Source: CBFCZU01 sp965602635
GTDB taxonomy: Bacteria; Planctomycetota; Phycisphaerae; SM23-33
Assembly: GCA_965602635.1 (NCBI GenBank)
Contig: CBFCZU010000033.1
Coordinates: 1 to 24,997, forward strand
DNA length: 24,997 nucleotides
Direction of reading: 5' to 3'
The notes beneath the pieces were generated by a model that was not told where the DNA came from, did no database searches, and was given only the letters and a program-made list of their open reading frames with translations. The position numbers were made by a program, and so were the translations under genes. This document shows positions 10,195 through 17,790 of this stretch, in pieces (position 1 is the stretch's first letter; every line of letters begins with the position of its first letter).

Positions 10195-11028
10195 CTAGGC
10201 GGCGGTCGAGGCGCCGGCGGCGGCCTCGTCGGCAAGGTTGCGGAGTGTGGTTGCCAACCGCTCGACGAGCATCGGCCCCGGCCAGCGCCGCTGCGTGCGG
10301 CGGGGATCGAGCCGGCACCATTCCAGGGCGACGGTCATGGGGACCGCCTCCAGGCTGGTGCCTTCGACCTCGCCCGCCACTCGGGCCAGGGCTTCCGAGA
10401 CGCTCAACGGCGTCTCCAGCCGCACGCCGGTGTCGCCTTGGCCGTCCGCGCAGCACGGCGGCGGCGTGAGCACGAAGTGCTCGCGGCAGGCGATGGGGCG
10501 GGAGGGATAAAAGGTGCACACATTGTCGGCCAGGAAGGGACACGGCAGCTCCAGGCCGGAGTACCAGCTCGATATTCGTTCGCTCGCCGCGCCGTCCGTC
10601 TCGGTCCCGCGGCCGGGCAGGCTGACGCCATCGGCCGGCGGCCGGGACTGAAGCACCCGCCTTGCCGCGTCGGCGAACCGCCCGGTCACCCGCTTGCGGC
10701 GCGAGCGCGGCAGCGAGTCAATATCGTCCCGGAGCCGGTACGCCTCCGGGGCTGACAGCGGCACGAGATAGTGGCAGCACGCCCCGCAGCCCTTGCGGCA
10801 GGAGACCGGCTGGCCGGCGCTGGCGGCACGCTGAACCGTCCGGGAGACGATCTCGTCGGCGATGCCTCGGGCCATCGGCACCAGGTCCCCCAGGCCCAGC
10901 GGCTCGTCGGCGACGGGCAGACGGACGCACAGGTCCTCGCCGAGGATCTCCAGCCGAAGCTCGATCGAGGCGCCCCCGGTGACACGTTCGCGGCCCCCGA
11001 AGCCTGTGGTCGCAAGCCGTTCCGTCAT
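10195..11028 (-). CDS. YkgJ-family cysteine-cluster protein
   Basis: This encodes 277 residues from an ATG at 11028, with GAAGG eight bases upstream. The open frame continues far upstream but that part looks non-coding, so the longer start was rejected. The family signature is clear: CRKGCGACC gives Cys77, Cys81, Cys84 and Cys85 (CxxxCxxCC). It is followed by CPFLADNVCTFYPSRPIACREH, the second conserved block with its RPxxCR. An extra PPCC lies just after. YkgJ-type (formerly UPF0153) proteins are thought to bind zinc or an Fe-S cluster; their role is not settled. Residues 1-70 are less conserved, and the C-terminus is Ala-rich and probably disordered. It sits 69 bases upstream of mutS on the same strand, but mutS appears to have its own promoter. 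Confidence 0.85.
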   Translation of the reverse strand: MTERLATTGFGGRERVTGGASIELRLEILGEDLCVRLPVADEPLGLGDLVPMARGIADEIVSRTVQRAASAGQPVSCRKGCGACCHYLVPLSAPEAYRLRDDIDSLPRSRRKRVTGRFADAARRVLQSRPPADGVSLPGRGTETDGAASERISSWYSGLELPCPFLADNVCTFYPSRPIACREHFVLTPPPCCADGQGDTGVRLETPLSVSEALARVAGEVEGTSLEAVPMTVALEWCRLDPRRTQRRWPGPMLVERLATTLRNLADEAAAGASTAA

Positions 11029-11111
11029 CGCGGATGCCTTCGCATCCCCGGCCTGGGGAGCCAGCACTCCCGGCCAGGCATATCCTTGCGACCGCACCCG
11101 CAACCTTGAAA

Positions 11112-11135
11112 GGCCGCTGATAGCCTCTATCGGCC
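11112..11135 (-). terminator. Weak hairpin downstream of the STN-like lipoprotein gene
   Basis: On the - strand an imperfect hairpin pairs GGCCGATAG with CTATC...GGCC across a three-base loop, with a short bulge on one side. Only a short run (CCTTTC) follows. It could end the lipoprotein transcript or be a leader structure of the YkgJ gene. Little else is recognisable in the 200 bases between those two genes. Confidence 0.25.
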
Positions 11136-11228
11136 AAAACAGGGGCAGACCTGAGGGCTGATTCCAGTATGTCAGCGCTCGTCCGGGGCCAGTTCTCGGC
11201 CATCCGCCGAACCGGTGCTCCCAGATGC

Positions 11229-12179
11229 CTATTTCGCCGGTCGGGTCGTCGCTCCGGAGGCGTCGTCGTCTCGTTCGCCCTGGGCCCCTATCGGCACGGC
11301 CTGGCGGCGGAGCACGGAAAGCAAACGGGCGATCCGACGATGCGCGCTGCGGGTGTGATGCACGCCGCCCGTGTGCCTGACTATCAGTTGCCCGTTGAAG
11401 TAGCGCACGCTCCCGAGCGTCCCGCTGTTGGCCTCCCAACTGTCGCGGTCGATCGTCCCGCGGATGAGGTCCAACAGGGCCGAGGCACGTCCCCTTTGCA
11501 GCTCCGTGGCTATGGCCTGTGCGAGCTCGGCGATCCGCCAGCGGTAGAGGTCCGCCAGCGTACCGGGGTGCCCTGGCATCGCGCGGGCTGCAGACTTCGG
11601 CACCGGCCGGCGGAGGGCCTCGGCGATGAGTTCGCGGACCAGCGTCTTCTCCCACTTCGCCGGCCCCGCCTCATCAATCAGGTCCCGCACGTCATAGACC
11701 CTGATGACTGTCCGCCCCTCATCCTCCAGGTATTCCTTCGTCGAGATTGTGATCACGCCCCCGTCCAGGGTGTATCGCAGATCGACCTGTCCGCCGCCGA
11801 CGGTCTCCAGTACGGTCGTCAAGGCCTTCTCGAAGGTGACGTTGGTGAGCTTAATCTCGCCGACGACGGTGCCGGCGTCTATGCCGGCGGCCTGGAGGGC
11901 GCCCCAGTTGACGACGATGTTGACGTCGCCCATGTCGCGGAGGAACCTGATCGCGTCCTTGAACTTGATTCCGGTCACGTCCAATTCAGGCACCCGCAGG
12001 CGCATCTTCTTGCGGACCGCCAAGTTGGCCGGGCTGTCGGCGGTCGTTGCCGTCAGCGTCGCCTCATCGATCGTCCAGACTGCCCCGGTCTGGGCAGCGA
12101 CCTGGGGCTGCTCCGCGCAACCGGTGAGCATGATGGCTGCCAAGAGCGCGCATACTGCGGCGAAACGAGTCGTGTACAT
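11229..12179 (-). CDS. Lipoprotein with secretin N-domain (STN-like) fold
   Basis: This encodes 316 residues from an ATG at 12179, with AAGGAG six bases upstream. An in-frame start 28 codons earlier lacks these signals and would bury the signal peptide. The signal peptide ends in the lipobox MLTGC with Cys21. Residues of about 55-160 read like a secretin/TonB short N-terminal domain: FKDAIRFLRDMGDVNIVVNW, an insertion, then LTNVTFEKALTTVLETVG, and a strand pair ending GGVITISTKEYLED. The pattern TVIRVYDVRDLID is typical of planctomycete PulD-like proteins. The C-terminal part (SGTLGSVRYFNGQLIVRHTG, then a helix IARLLSVLRRQ) repeats the style of secretin N1/N-type domains. No barrel domain follows, so it cannot itself form a pore. 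It could be a periplasmic or outer-membrane partner of a secretin. The role is inferred. Confidence 0.72.
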   Translation of the reverse strand: MYTTRFAAVCALLAAIMLTGCAEQPQVAAQTGAVWTIDEATLTATTADSPANLAVRKKMRLRVPELDVTGIKFKDAIRFLRDMGDVNIVVNWGALQAAGIDAGTVVGEIKLTNVTFEKALTTVLETVGGGQVDLRYTLDGGVITISTKEYLEDEGRTVIRVYDVRDLIDEAGPAKWEKTLVRELIAEALRRPVPKSAARAMPGHPGTLADLYRWRIAELAQAIATELQRGRASALLDLIRGTIDRDSWEANSGTLGSVRYFNGQLIVRHTGGVHHTRSAHRRIARLLSVLRRQAVPIGAQGERDDDASGATTRPAK

Positions 12180-12298
12180 GATCTGCTCCTTCGGGCCAGC
12201 CGGCGTCGGCGCGGAACCGCGCACGGACACCGCGGCTATGAGTGGAAGGTTCGGTCCGGCCAACTACCCGTCAGATAGAGGTATGAGGCTGATCTATT

Positions 12299-12862
12299 CT
12301 AATGCCATCGGCATCTTATGACAAGTCCGGCCAGGGCGATTTTCAGGGCCGCGCCCGGCAGGAAGGGCACGAGCCCGGCCATGAGGGCGCCCCCGGCCGA
12401 GAGGTCCGGCATGACCGGGTCGAGGCGGGAGTAGTAGTACAGCCAGGGCACGCCGCAGGCGAAGATGGCCGCCAGCCCGGCCAGCAGGGCCGCCAAGGTC
12501 AGGCCCCGGCTTCGGCCCCATCCTCGTGCGATCAGCGCCCCGGTCAGGCAGGCAGCGGGTGCGAAGCCGATCAGGTATCCGCCGGTGGGCCCGAGCAGGC
12601 CGAGCGGGTGGGCGAACAGCACCGGGCAGGCCGTCCCGGCCGCCAGGTAGGTCAATATGCTCATAGTCCCGGCCGCAGGGCCGAGAAGGGCGCCCACCAG
12701 CAGCACCGCCAGCGTCTGTGCGGTGATCGGCACCGGACCGATGGGCAGCATTATCTTGGCCGAGAGCGCCACGGCGCCGGCCCCCGCCAGGACGAAGACG
12801 GCCTGGTCGGCCAGTCTCCGCCGGTGTGTCGGTTGTGCCGCAATCGTGACGGCCGGGCTCAT
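12299..12862 (-). CDS. bioY: BioY, biotin-specific S component of ECF transporter
   Basis: BioY is the membrane subunit that captures biotin, working with the shared EcfA/EcfT energising module or in some bacteria on its own. The 187-residue protein has the family landmarks: an N-terminal helix, IGPVPITAQTLAVLLVGALLGP at about residues 41-62, a central GPTGGYLIGF near residues 90-100, and a late FLPGAALKIALA matching the family's LPGxxxK region. Six hydrophobic helices are visible. The ATG follows GGGAGG at five-base spacing. It lies 24 bases after the TIM-barrel gene and is probably co-transcribed with it. No bioM/bioN or BirA-type regulator is visible. A low-scoring promoter-like signal precedes neither end. 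The family call is firm. Confidence 0.9.
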   Translation of the reverse strand: MSPAVTIAAQPTHRRRLADQAVFVLAGAGAVALSAKIMLPIGPVPITAQTLAVLLVGALLGPAAGTMSILTYLAAGTACPVLFAHPLGLLGPTGGYLIGFAPAACLTGALIARGWGRSRGLTLAALLAGLAAIFACGVPWLYYYSRLDPVMPDLSAGGALMAGLVPFLPGAALKIALAGLVIRCRWH

Positions 12863-12886
12863 GCGGACCTCCCAAGCTGGGATGGC

Positions 12887-13714
12887 TTAGTATTTCATTC
12901 CGGCCTTGTCGCAGACGGCCTTGAGGCCCGCGACGGCCTTGCCGAATAGTTCCGGGCCGGTGAAGCCGCTGAACTGCCCGGCCGAGGCCATGTGCGGCTC
13001 GAGCGTCAGGTAGCCGTCGAAGCCCCGGGCCTGGGCGTCGGCCAGCGTCTCGGGGATCTGGCCCTCGCCCTCGCCCGCCGGCACGCACGTCTTCGCGCCG
13101 GCGACCTTGTCCTTGATGTGGAAGTAGTGCGTCAGCTCGGCCAGGCCCTGCGTCCAGCCTTCGTCGTACGGCGCGACGCCCGCGCTGACGAAATTGGCCG
13201 GGTCGAAGATGCCCTTCAGGTGCTCGCTGCGGATGGTGGCGAAGATGTCCTTCACGTCCTCGGGTTTCTCGCCGTAGATGCGGCCTTCGTTCTCGTGCAG
13301 CAGGACCACGTCGGCGGCCTCCGCCGCCTGGGCCATCGCCGCGAGCTGATCCATCACCTGCTGGCGATGCTCGGCGATCTCGCCGCCCTCGGGCGGGTAG
13401 AAACTGAACATCCGCACGTACGGCGCGCCGAAGGCCTTGGCCACGTCGAAGCAGTGCTTCAGCAGGTCCAGGTGCGGGCCGAAAGGCTCGTCGATGCGAA
13501 TCTTGCCGATGGGCGAGCCGATGCACGGCACGCCGAAGCCCCGGCCGGCCATCTGGCGCGCGTACTCGCCCGCCTGCTCGACCGTGAACTCCGAGACGTT
13601 CATCTTGTCGATGCCGCGGACGTCGATGTAGCGCACGCCGTTGGCCTCGCAGACGTCCATCTGCGTCTTCAGGTCCGGCGCTATCTCGTCCGCAAAGGCG
13701 CTGAAAGTAGCCAT
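12887..13714 (-). CDS. Sugar phosphate isomerase/epimerase-type TIM barrel
   Basis: This encodes 275 residues; the ATG follows GAGGAG. The AP-endonuclease-2/xylose-isomerase-like TIM-barrel pattern is clear. It begins FADEIAPDLKTQMDVCEANGV and continues to a metal site that can be read off as Glu141 (LLHENEGR), Asp171 (FDPANF), His199 (YFHIKD) and Glu239 (LTLEPH). These four usually hold Mn, Zn or Mg for sugar isomerisation or epimerisation. The protein has no signal peptide and should be cytoplasmic. It is followed by bioY and preceded by a large glycan-active lipoprotein gene, which suggests processing of sugars released by that locus. IolE/IolI-type inosose enzymes and hydroxypyruvate isomerase are alternatives within the same superfamily. 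The fold is certain; the substrate is unknown. Confidence 0.9.
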   Translation of the reverse strand: MATFSAFADEIAPDLKTQMDVCEANGVRYIDVRGIDKMNVSEFTVEQAGEYARQMAGRGFGVPCIGSPIGKIRIDEPFGPHLDLLKHCFDVAKAFGAPYVRMFSFYPPEGGEIAEHRQQVMDQLAAMAQAAEAADVVLLHENEGRIYGEKPEDVKDIFATIRSEHLKGIFDPANFVSAGVAPYDEGWTQGLAELTHYFHIKDKVAGAKTCVPAGEGEGQIPETLADAQARGFDGYLTLEPHMASAGQFSGFTGPELFGKAVAGLKAVCDKAGMKY

Positions 13715-13728
13715 AGTCTCTCCTCGCT

Positions 13729-13749
13729 CCCCGCCGGCCGTCGGCGGGG
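13729..13749. promoter_or_regulatory. Dyad symmetry over the predicted TIM-barrel transcription start
   Basis: A perfect 8-bp inverted repeat (CCCCGCCG at 13729-13736, CGGCGGGG at 13742-13749) has a five-base centre. No T-run follows on either strand, so it is not a convincing terminator. It covers the predicted start (near 13744) of the TIM-barrel transcript, a place suited to an operator. Confidence 0.35.
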
Positions 13750-13750
13750 T

Positions 13751-13779
13751 ATTCTACGTGCCCCGCCTGACCCGTGCAA
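13751..13779 (-). promoter_or_regulatory. Putative promoter for the TIM-barrel/bioY pair
   Basis: On the - strand TTGCAC (13779-13774) is followed by a 17-nt spacer and TAGAAT (13756-13751, 5/6 match to TATAAT). Predicted start is near 13744, leaving a 30-nt leader containing the GAGGAG site. Confidence 0.45.
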
Positions 13780-13791
13780 CGCCGGCGCGGC

Positions 13792-16392
13792 TCAGTCGAT
13801 CCATTTGACGCCCTTGATCGCGGCTGCGTGGCGGAGCATCCGCTCCTGCCAGTCGTCGTAGAAGCCGTCGTTGCCCCACATGAACGCCGTGCCCAGGTAC
13901 GGCTGGAGCGACCAGCTCCTGCGATGGTCGCCGTTGAAGACGGAGAAGACCTTCGCCAGGTACTCCTCCGCCGCCTTGACCGCCCGCGCCTTGGACGAGT
14001 CCGCGCGAGCCGCGGCGATGGCATCCTTCAGCAGCGTGTGGGCCTTCAGGTCGTCCATCCCGTCGGCCCAGTTGAGCATCGCCGGCGAGCGAACCCACAT
14101 CCGCGCCTTGGCGTCGTAGCTCACCTGCCCCGGGATGTGCCCGCCGGTCAGGTGCCAGGCGTGGAAGTACTTCGCGCCGGTCGAGATCATCAGCATCCCG
14201 GCCTGGTAGCGGTTGGCCTCGTCCTTGTCGGTCGCGCCGCAGTATCCGAACTCCTTCTTGTTTTTCTTGATCCATTGGTACAGCTCTGGCCCGGACCAGT
14301 CGGCGGGGTCGTCGAAGGCCGGCGTGTTGTACCACTTCAAACACACCGGCAGCGGATCGAACTGGATGTCCAACGTCGTAAGGGCGTCTGGGGCTACCTC
14401 GTTCAGCCAGCCCATCGCCGGGTCCGGCCGGCCGTTGCGGCCGCCGCTCAGGTTAGGCTCGTCCCACGTCATGTAGATCAGCACCGGCCAGTCCGGGTGC
14501 CGCTTCCGGGCGGCCTCGATACGCTTGATCTGGGCCTTCCAGGCCTTCTCGGCCGTCTTGAGCCGCCGGCCCCAGCTCAGACCCTTCTTGTCGAACGCCG
14601 CCGGGCGGACACGCTTGAGAAGCGAACCGCCGTTCCACTTCGGACCAAGGTCGAAGTCGCTGAAGACACCGACGGCCGCGAAGCCGTAGCCCTTGAGCCA
14701 CTTCATCGTCTTGTCCAGCTTGGCCAGGTCAACCTGCCAGGCGCCCTTGGCGTCCTTGCTGTAGGCAAGGAACCCACCGAAACGCATCAGGCAGTTGAAC
14801 CCGCTGCGGCTGTAAACCTTCAGACCCGCGTCGTTGAACGGCGGGGCGTTGCCCTGAACGATGAGCCCCACGTACACGTCCTTGGGAATCGGCTGGACCA
14901 TGTCCTGAACGCGGAGCGTCAGCGGGATCGAACGCAGGGGCTTGTCCTTCCCCTCCAGCAGCTCCACCTTCCCGGCGTAGCTGCCGGCCTTGGTCGTCTT
15001 GGGCACCTGGAAGGTCAGGAAGAAGTATCGCACGCCCTTATCCCCGGCCAGAGTCACCGGCGCCACGCCCGTCTTGGAGTTTAGCACCTTCATGTAGCGG
15101 CTGCGCGGCTCGCCCAGGTAGCCCGGGCAGTACTCGATCAGCTCCACGGGTATGCTGGCCCCGCCGGGACCGGATAGAGAACCGCGAGCCAGGCGGCAGA
15201 GGAGGTCTTTCACCTCCCGAGTGTGGTATACCCCGACGCAGTAGCTCACCCGCTGGCCCTTCAGGGCGAACCTGTCGAGTTTGGCGAGCTTCTCGTGGGC
15301 ATAGGGCATGGCCGCCCACTGGTGACGGCGGCGGTTGCCCTCGTCAACCCAGCCCAGGGGCATGCACGGCGGGCGGGTGAAGACGAAGACGCCGTCCTTT
15401 ACCAGCGGCTTGACCGTCAGGTCGAAGCGGACGTTGACCTCCGGCTGCTCCATCAGCACCGCGTCGTCCAGCCACCAGCGGCCGCGGGTCTTGCCCGGCT
15501 CCATGTAGAAGTGCCTGCGCTGCTGGAGGACGAACTCCACCGTGGCCTGGGAGTGACTGGCCTTGGCCGTGTAGCGGTCCATCCCCCAGTCGTCCACGCC
15601 CCCCTCGGTCGTCGCCTTCAGCCACTCACGCGTGCTGCACTGGCCGGGAATGCTGCCGGCAAGGGCGTTTACCTCGCGCATCTTGGCGGGGTCCTTCGGG
15701 TCCTTGGCCTTGGTGACGATCCGGAAGTGGGCGGCGTTGCCCGCCTGGTAGCCGAAGCGGCTGACGTTGTCGGTCTTGCTCCACACGCCGAAGTAGTACC
15801 ACGAGTCCTTGTTGAGCTTGACGGACTTGGCGTAACGCGTCCTGACCTGCTGCTTGTCGGCCGTCAGCAGCAGCGCCGACTTGCCGGAGTGCTTTACCTC
15901 CGCGTCCAGCCTCGCCGGCGCGCCGAACCCGGCCGGCCTGCTTCCATCGGCCTTCTCGAAGGAACCGTTGGCGATCAGGTTGTGGGGGCTATCGGCCAGC
16001 TTGAGCGTCTCTATCTTCGTCTGCTTGGGCGAATTGGCCGAGGTGTTGGTTATGCGGTACGAGAGCGTCTGGCCGGGGGCCATCTTCGGCACCACGAAGA
16101 CGATCTCGTCGTTGCCGATCTGGTCGTAGGGGGGGATCGCCTCGACGGCGTGGGGCACCTCGGCCCCGGACGGGTCGTACACGTGGAAGCCCTTGGGGTT
16201 GACCCCTGCCGGGTCGAGGTTCCTGCCCAGGACGGTGTAAACGCGCAGGATGACCGGCCAGTCGGTCTTTGCCTGGCCTGAGACGTTCTTGAGGTCCACC
16301 TGCACGTCGTAGCCGGCCGCCGCACCGCAGCCGCCAGTGATCGCCAGAACAAGCACTCCCGCAATAACCGCACTTACGCATCTGCCGTTCAT
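13792..16392 (-). CDS. Large glycan-active lipoprotein, DUF4091/GH123-like
   Basis: This encodes 866 residues from an ATG at 16392, with AAGGAG six bases upstream; a GTG one codon earlier is the alternative. The signal peptide ends in a lipobox, ITGGC, with Cys at about residue 22. Residues 25-120 form a beta-rich domain (VQVDLKNVSGQAKTDWPVIL). Residues of about 140-320 look like a carbohydrate-binding module (LIANGSFEKADGSRPAGF, then SGKSALLLT, and WWLDDAVL). After a further beta domain, residues of about 525-800 form a TIM-barrel catalytic region. There, LIYMTWDEPN gives an adjacent Asp644-Glu645 pair, as in GH123 and DUF4091 hydrolases, where such a pair carries out substrate-assisted cleavage of N-acetyl-hexosaminides. 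Late motifs KYFHAWHL and GTAFMWGNDG fit. The general class is well supported; the substrate is inferred. Confidence 0.75.
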   Translation of the reverse strand: MNGRCVSAVIAGVLVLAITGGCGAAAGYDVQVDLKNVSGQAKTDWPVILRVYTVLGRNLDPAGVNPKGFHVYDPSGAEVPHAVEAIPPYDQIGNDEIVFVVPKMAPGQTLSYRITNTSANSPKQTKIETLKLADSPHNLIANGSFEKADGSRPAGFGAPARLDAEVKHSGKSALLLTADKQQVRTRYAKSVKLNKDSWYYFGVWSKTDNVSRFGYQAGNAAHFRIVTKAKDPKDPAKMREVNALAGSIPGQCSTREWLKATTEGGVDDWGMDRYTAKASHSQATVEFVLQQRRHFYMEPGKTRGRWWLDDAVLMEQPEVNVRFDLTVKPLVKDGVFVFTRPPCMPLGWVDEGNRRRHQWAAMPYAHEKLAKLDRFALKGQRVSYCVGVYHTREVKDLLCRLARGSLSGPGGASIPVELIEYCPGYLGEPRSRYMKVLNSKTGVAPVTLAGDKGVRYFFLTFQVPKTTKAGSYAGKVELLEGKDKPLRSIPLTLRVQDMVQPIPKDVYVGLIVQGNAPPFNDAGLKVYSRSGFNCLMRFGGFLAYSKDAKGAWQVDLAKLDKTMKWLKGYGFAAVGVFSDFDLGPKWNGGSLLKRVRPAAFDKKGLSWGRRLKTAEKAWKAQIKRIEAARKRHPDWPVLIYMTWDEPNLSGGRNGRPDPAMGWLNEVAPDALTTLDIQFDPLPVCLKWYNTPAFDDPADWSGPELYQWIKKNKKEFGYCGATDKDEANRYQAGMLMISTGAKYFHAWHLTGGHIPGQVSYDAKARMWVRSPAMLNWADGMDDLKAHTLLKDAIAAARADSSKARAVKAAEEYLAKVFSVFNGDHRRSWSLQPYLGTAFMWGNDGFYDDWQERMLRHAAAIKGVKWID

Positions 16393-16434
16393 CACCTTCT
16401 CCTTGATTGTTTACCCCTGTTGCCGGGGGGCGTG

Positions 16435-16463
16435 ATTCTGACTGATTCGTCCGGTGGATTCAA
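16435..16463 (-). promoter_or_regulatory. Putative promoter for the DUF4091/GH123-like gene
   Basis: On the - strand TTGAAT (16463-16458, 4/6) is followed by a 17-nt spacer and CAGAAT (16440-16435, 4/6). Predicted start is near 16428, giving a 36-nt leader with the AAGGAG site. The gene may thus be transcribed separately from the sialidase-fold gene upstream. Confidence 0.42.
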
Positions 16464-16503
16464 GCCCCCGCCGCACTTGCATGGAGGCGTCGTCGTCGGG
16501 CCT

Positions 16504-17601
16504 CTACGGCAGCGCCCAGCGGCTCCACAGCAGGGAGGGCTTCTCGCCGGCGCGGTGCTTCTGGTAATAGACGGTCAGCACCGAGCCGTCCGGCATCTCG
16601 ACCGAGGCGGGATAGCCCAGGTCCCAGTCCGGCCCGTCGTCCCGGAGAATCCAGTCGGCGTCCCAGCTCTCGCCGCCGTCGCGGGAGATCATCATCCGCT
16701 GGCCGTAGGGCTCGCGGCGGTAGCCATAGACGCAGACGATCGCCCCGGACGAGTGCCGCAGCAGGTGGGGCGGGCTGCCGTAAACGCCGGTGGGCGTGGC
16801 CGGGGTCCAGGTGGCCCCGCCATCGTCCGAGCTGGTCTGGAACAGGTGGAAGGTGTGCTCGGCGGCAGGGTCGTCGTCGCCACTGGCCTCGAAGCGGATC
16901 ATCCCGACCAGTCGGCCGGAGTCGAGCTCGACCACGTGCGGCTCGTGGTAGTTGGCCGGCAGCGTGCCCTCGTGTGTCGGCACGCAGCCCAGCTCGCTCC
17001 ACGTCCTCCCGCCGTCGGCGCTGCGGCAGGAGAGGATCTCGCCGCGCTGCTGGTCGCCGGCGGCGAACCCGGCCTTGCCGAGGTAGAGCAGCTCGCCGCC
17101 GGCCAGGGCGATCGGCCCGTGGGGCGTCGAGACGGGCACGCGGATCGGCTCGCCCCATGTCAGGGCGTCGTCGCTGAGGCGTACCCACGACCCGAGGTGC
17201 CGGGCGACGAGGTCGTCCGTCCAGGCGCCGAGCGCCTCCTGCCAGCGGGCGATGGCCTCGCCCGAGAGCGACGGCCTTGCCTGGTCGAAGTACCTGCGTG
17301 TGTCGCTGGTGAACCAGCTCAGCAGCAGGCGCTTGCCGCCGAGGCAGAGGATGCCGGCGTCGCGGTCGTCCAGGGGCGAATCGTTGACGACGCGCGGCTG
17401 GGACCACGTCCGCCCGGCGTCGTCGCTGAAGTTGAGGACCGTCTTGCCGAAGGGGCAGACGTGCTCGGTCCGCAGCCCGGAGCTGGCGACCACCAGCGTC
17501 CCATCGCCGGTTCGGGCCACCGAGGGCCAGCCGAAGTATCCGAATGTCTGGCCTGGCAGGCTGCACACGATGCCGTGCTCGGCCTTGAGCCTTCGTCCCA
17601 T
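16504..17601 (-). CDS. BNR/Asp-box sialidase-fold protein
   Basis: This encodes 365 residues. The ATG at 17601 is chosen because GGAGG lies nine bases upstream; two earlier in-frame ATGs (17646 and 17679) have weaker sites. Four Asp-box motifs (S-x-D-x-G-x-x-W) mark a six-bladed beta-propeller: SDDAGRTW at residues 59-66, then SADGGRTW, SDDGGATW and SRDGGESW, spaced along the chain. Other propeller strands (WPSVARTGDGTLVVASSG, EPHVVELDSGRLVGMIR, YPASVEMPDGSVLTVYYQ) fit exo-sialidase-like enzymes in GH33 and related families. The early Arg-rich part and the YPASVEMPDG strand resemble the planctomycete 'sialidase family' group, whose substrates are largely untested. No signal peptide is visible with this start. 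Neuraminidase activity is not proven. Confidence 0.85.
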   Translation of the reverse strand: MGRRLKAEHGIVCSLPGQTFGYFGWPSVARTGDGTLVVASSGLRTEHVCPFGKTVLNFSDDAGRTWSQPRVVNDSPLDDRDAGILCLGGKRLLLSWFTSDTRRYFDQARPSLSGEAIARWQEALGAWTDDLVARHLGSWVRLSDDALTWGEPIRVPVSTPHGPIALAGGELLYLGKAGFAAGDQQRGEILSCRSADGGRTWSELGCVPTHEGTLPANYHEPHVVELDSGRLVGMIRFEASGDDDPAAEHTFHLFQTSSDDGGATWTPATPTGVYGSPPHLLRHSSGAIVCVYGYRREPYGQRMMISRDGGESWDADWILRDDGPDWDLGYPASVEMPDGSVLTVYYQKHRAGEKPSLLWSRWALP

Positions 17602-17705
17602 GTGATCGTGCCTCCAGACGGTATCGGCCAGGGGTTGGTAACCCATCTGCCCCCCGCTGTCACGCGCTGTCTGCCACATTTCGGGCGCGCCCAGCCGGCG
17701 AGTCC

Positions 17706-17734
17706 TTGTCCGGCCCGGCGATTTCCCCTAACCT
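17706..17734 (+). promoter_or_regulatory. Putative promoter for the GH51 gene
   Basis: TTGTCC (4/6, the same box as upstream of mutS) is followed by a 17-nt spacer and TAACCT, which keeps the conserved T, A and final T. Predicted start is near 17741, about 50 nt before the ATG. It lies in the 189-base gap between divergent genes. Confidence 0.35.
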
Positions 17735-17790
17735 CCGCTGCCTGACACTGAGGTGGGCTTGAGGCCCCCATGAATGGCGGAGGTAAACCG

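Noticed and set aside
11029..11655. N-terminal extension of the YkgJ-family frame
   Set aside because: The extension runs into the antisense of the STN-like lipoprotein gene and past the intergenic hairpin. An ATG with a ribosome site at 11028 gives a normal protein.
12209..12222. Short GCGCGGAACCGCGC palindrome upstream of the lipoprotein gene
   Set aside because: It has a small stem with no T-run and no promoter to which it clearly relates; similar GC palindromes are common in this sequence.
12253..12270. GGTCC followed by AACTACCCG, similar to a sequence at 21951-21970
   Set aside because: The two copies differ in spacing (4 and 6 bases) and share only short pieces, which is within chance for 25 kb of GC-rich DNA.
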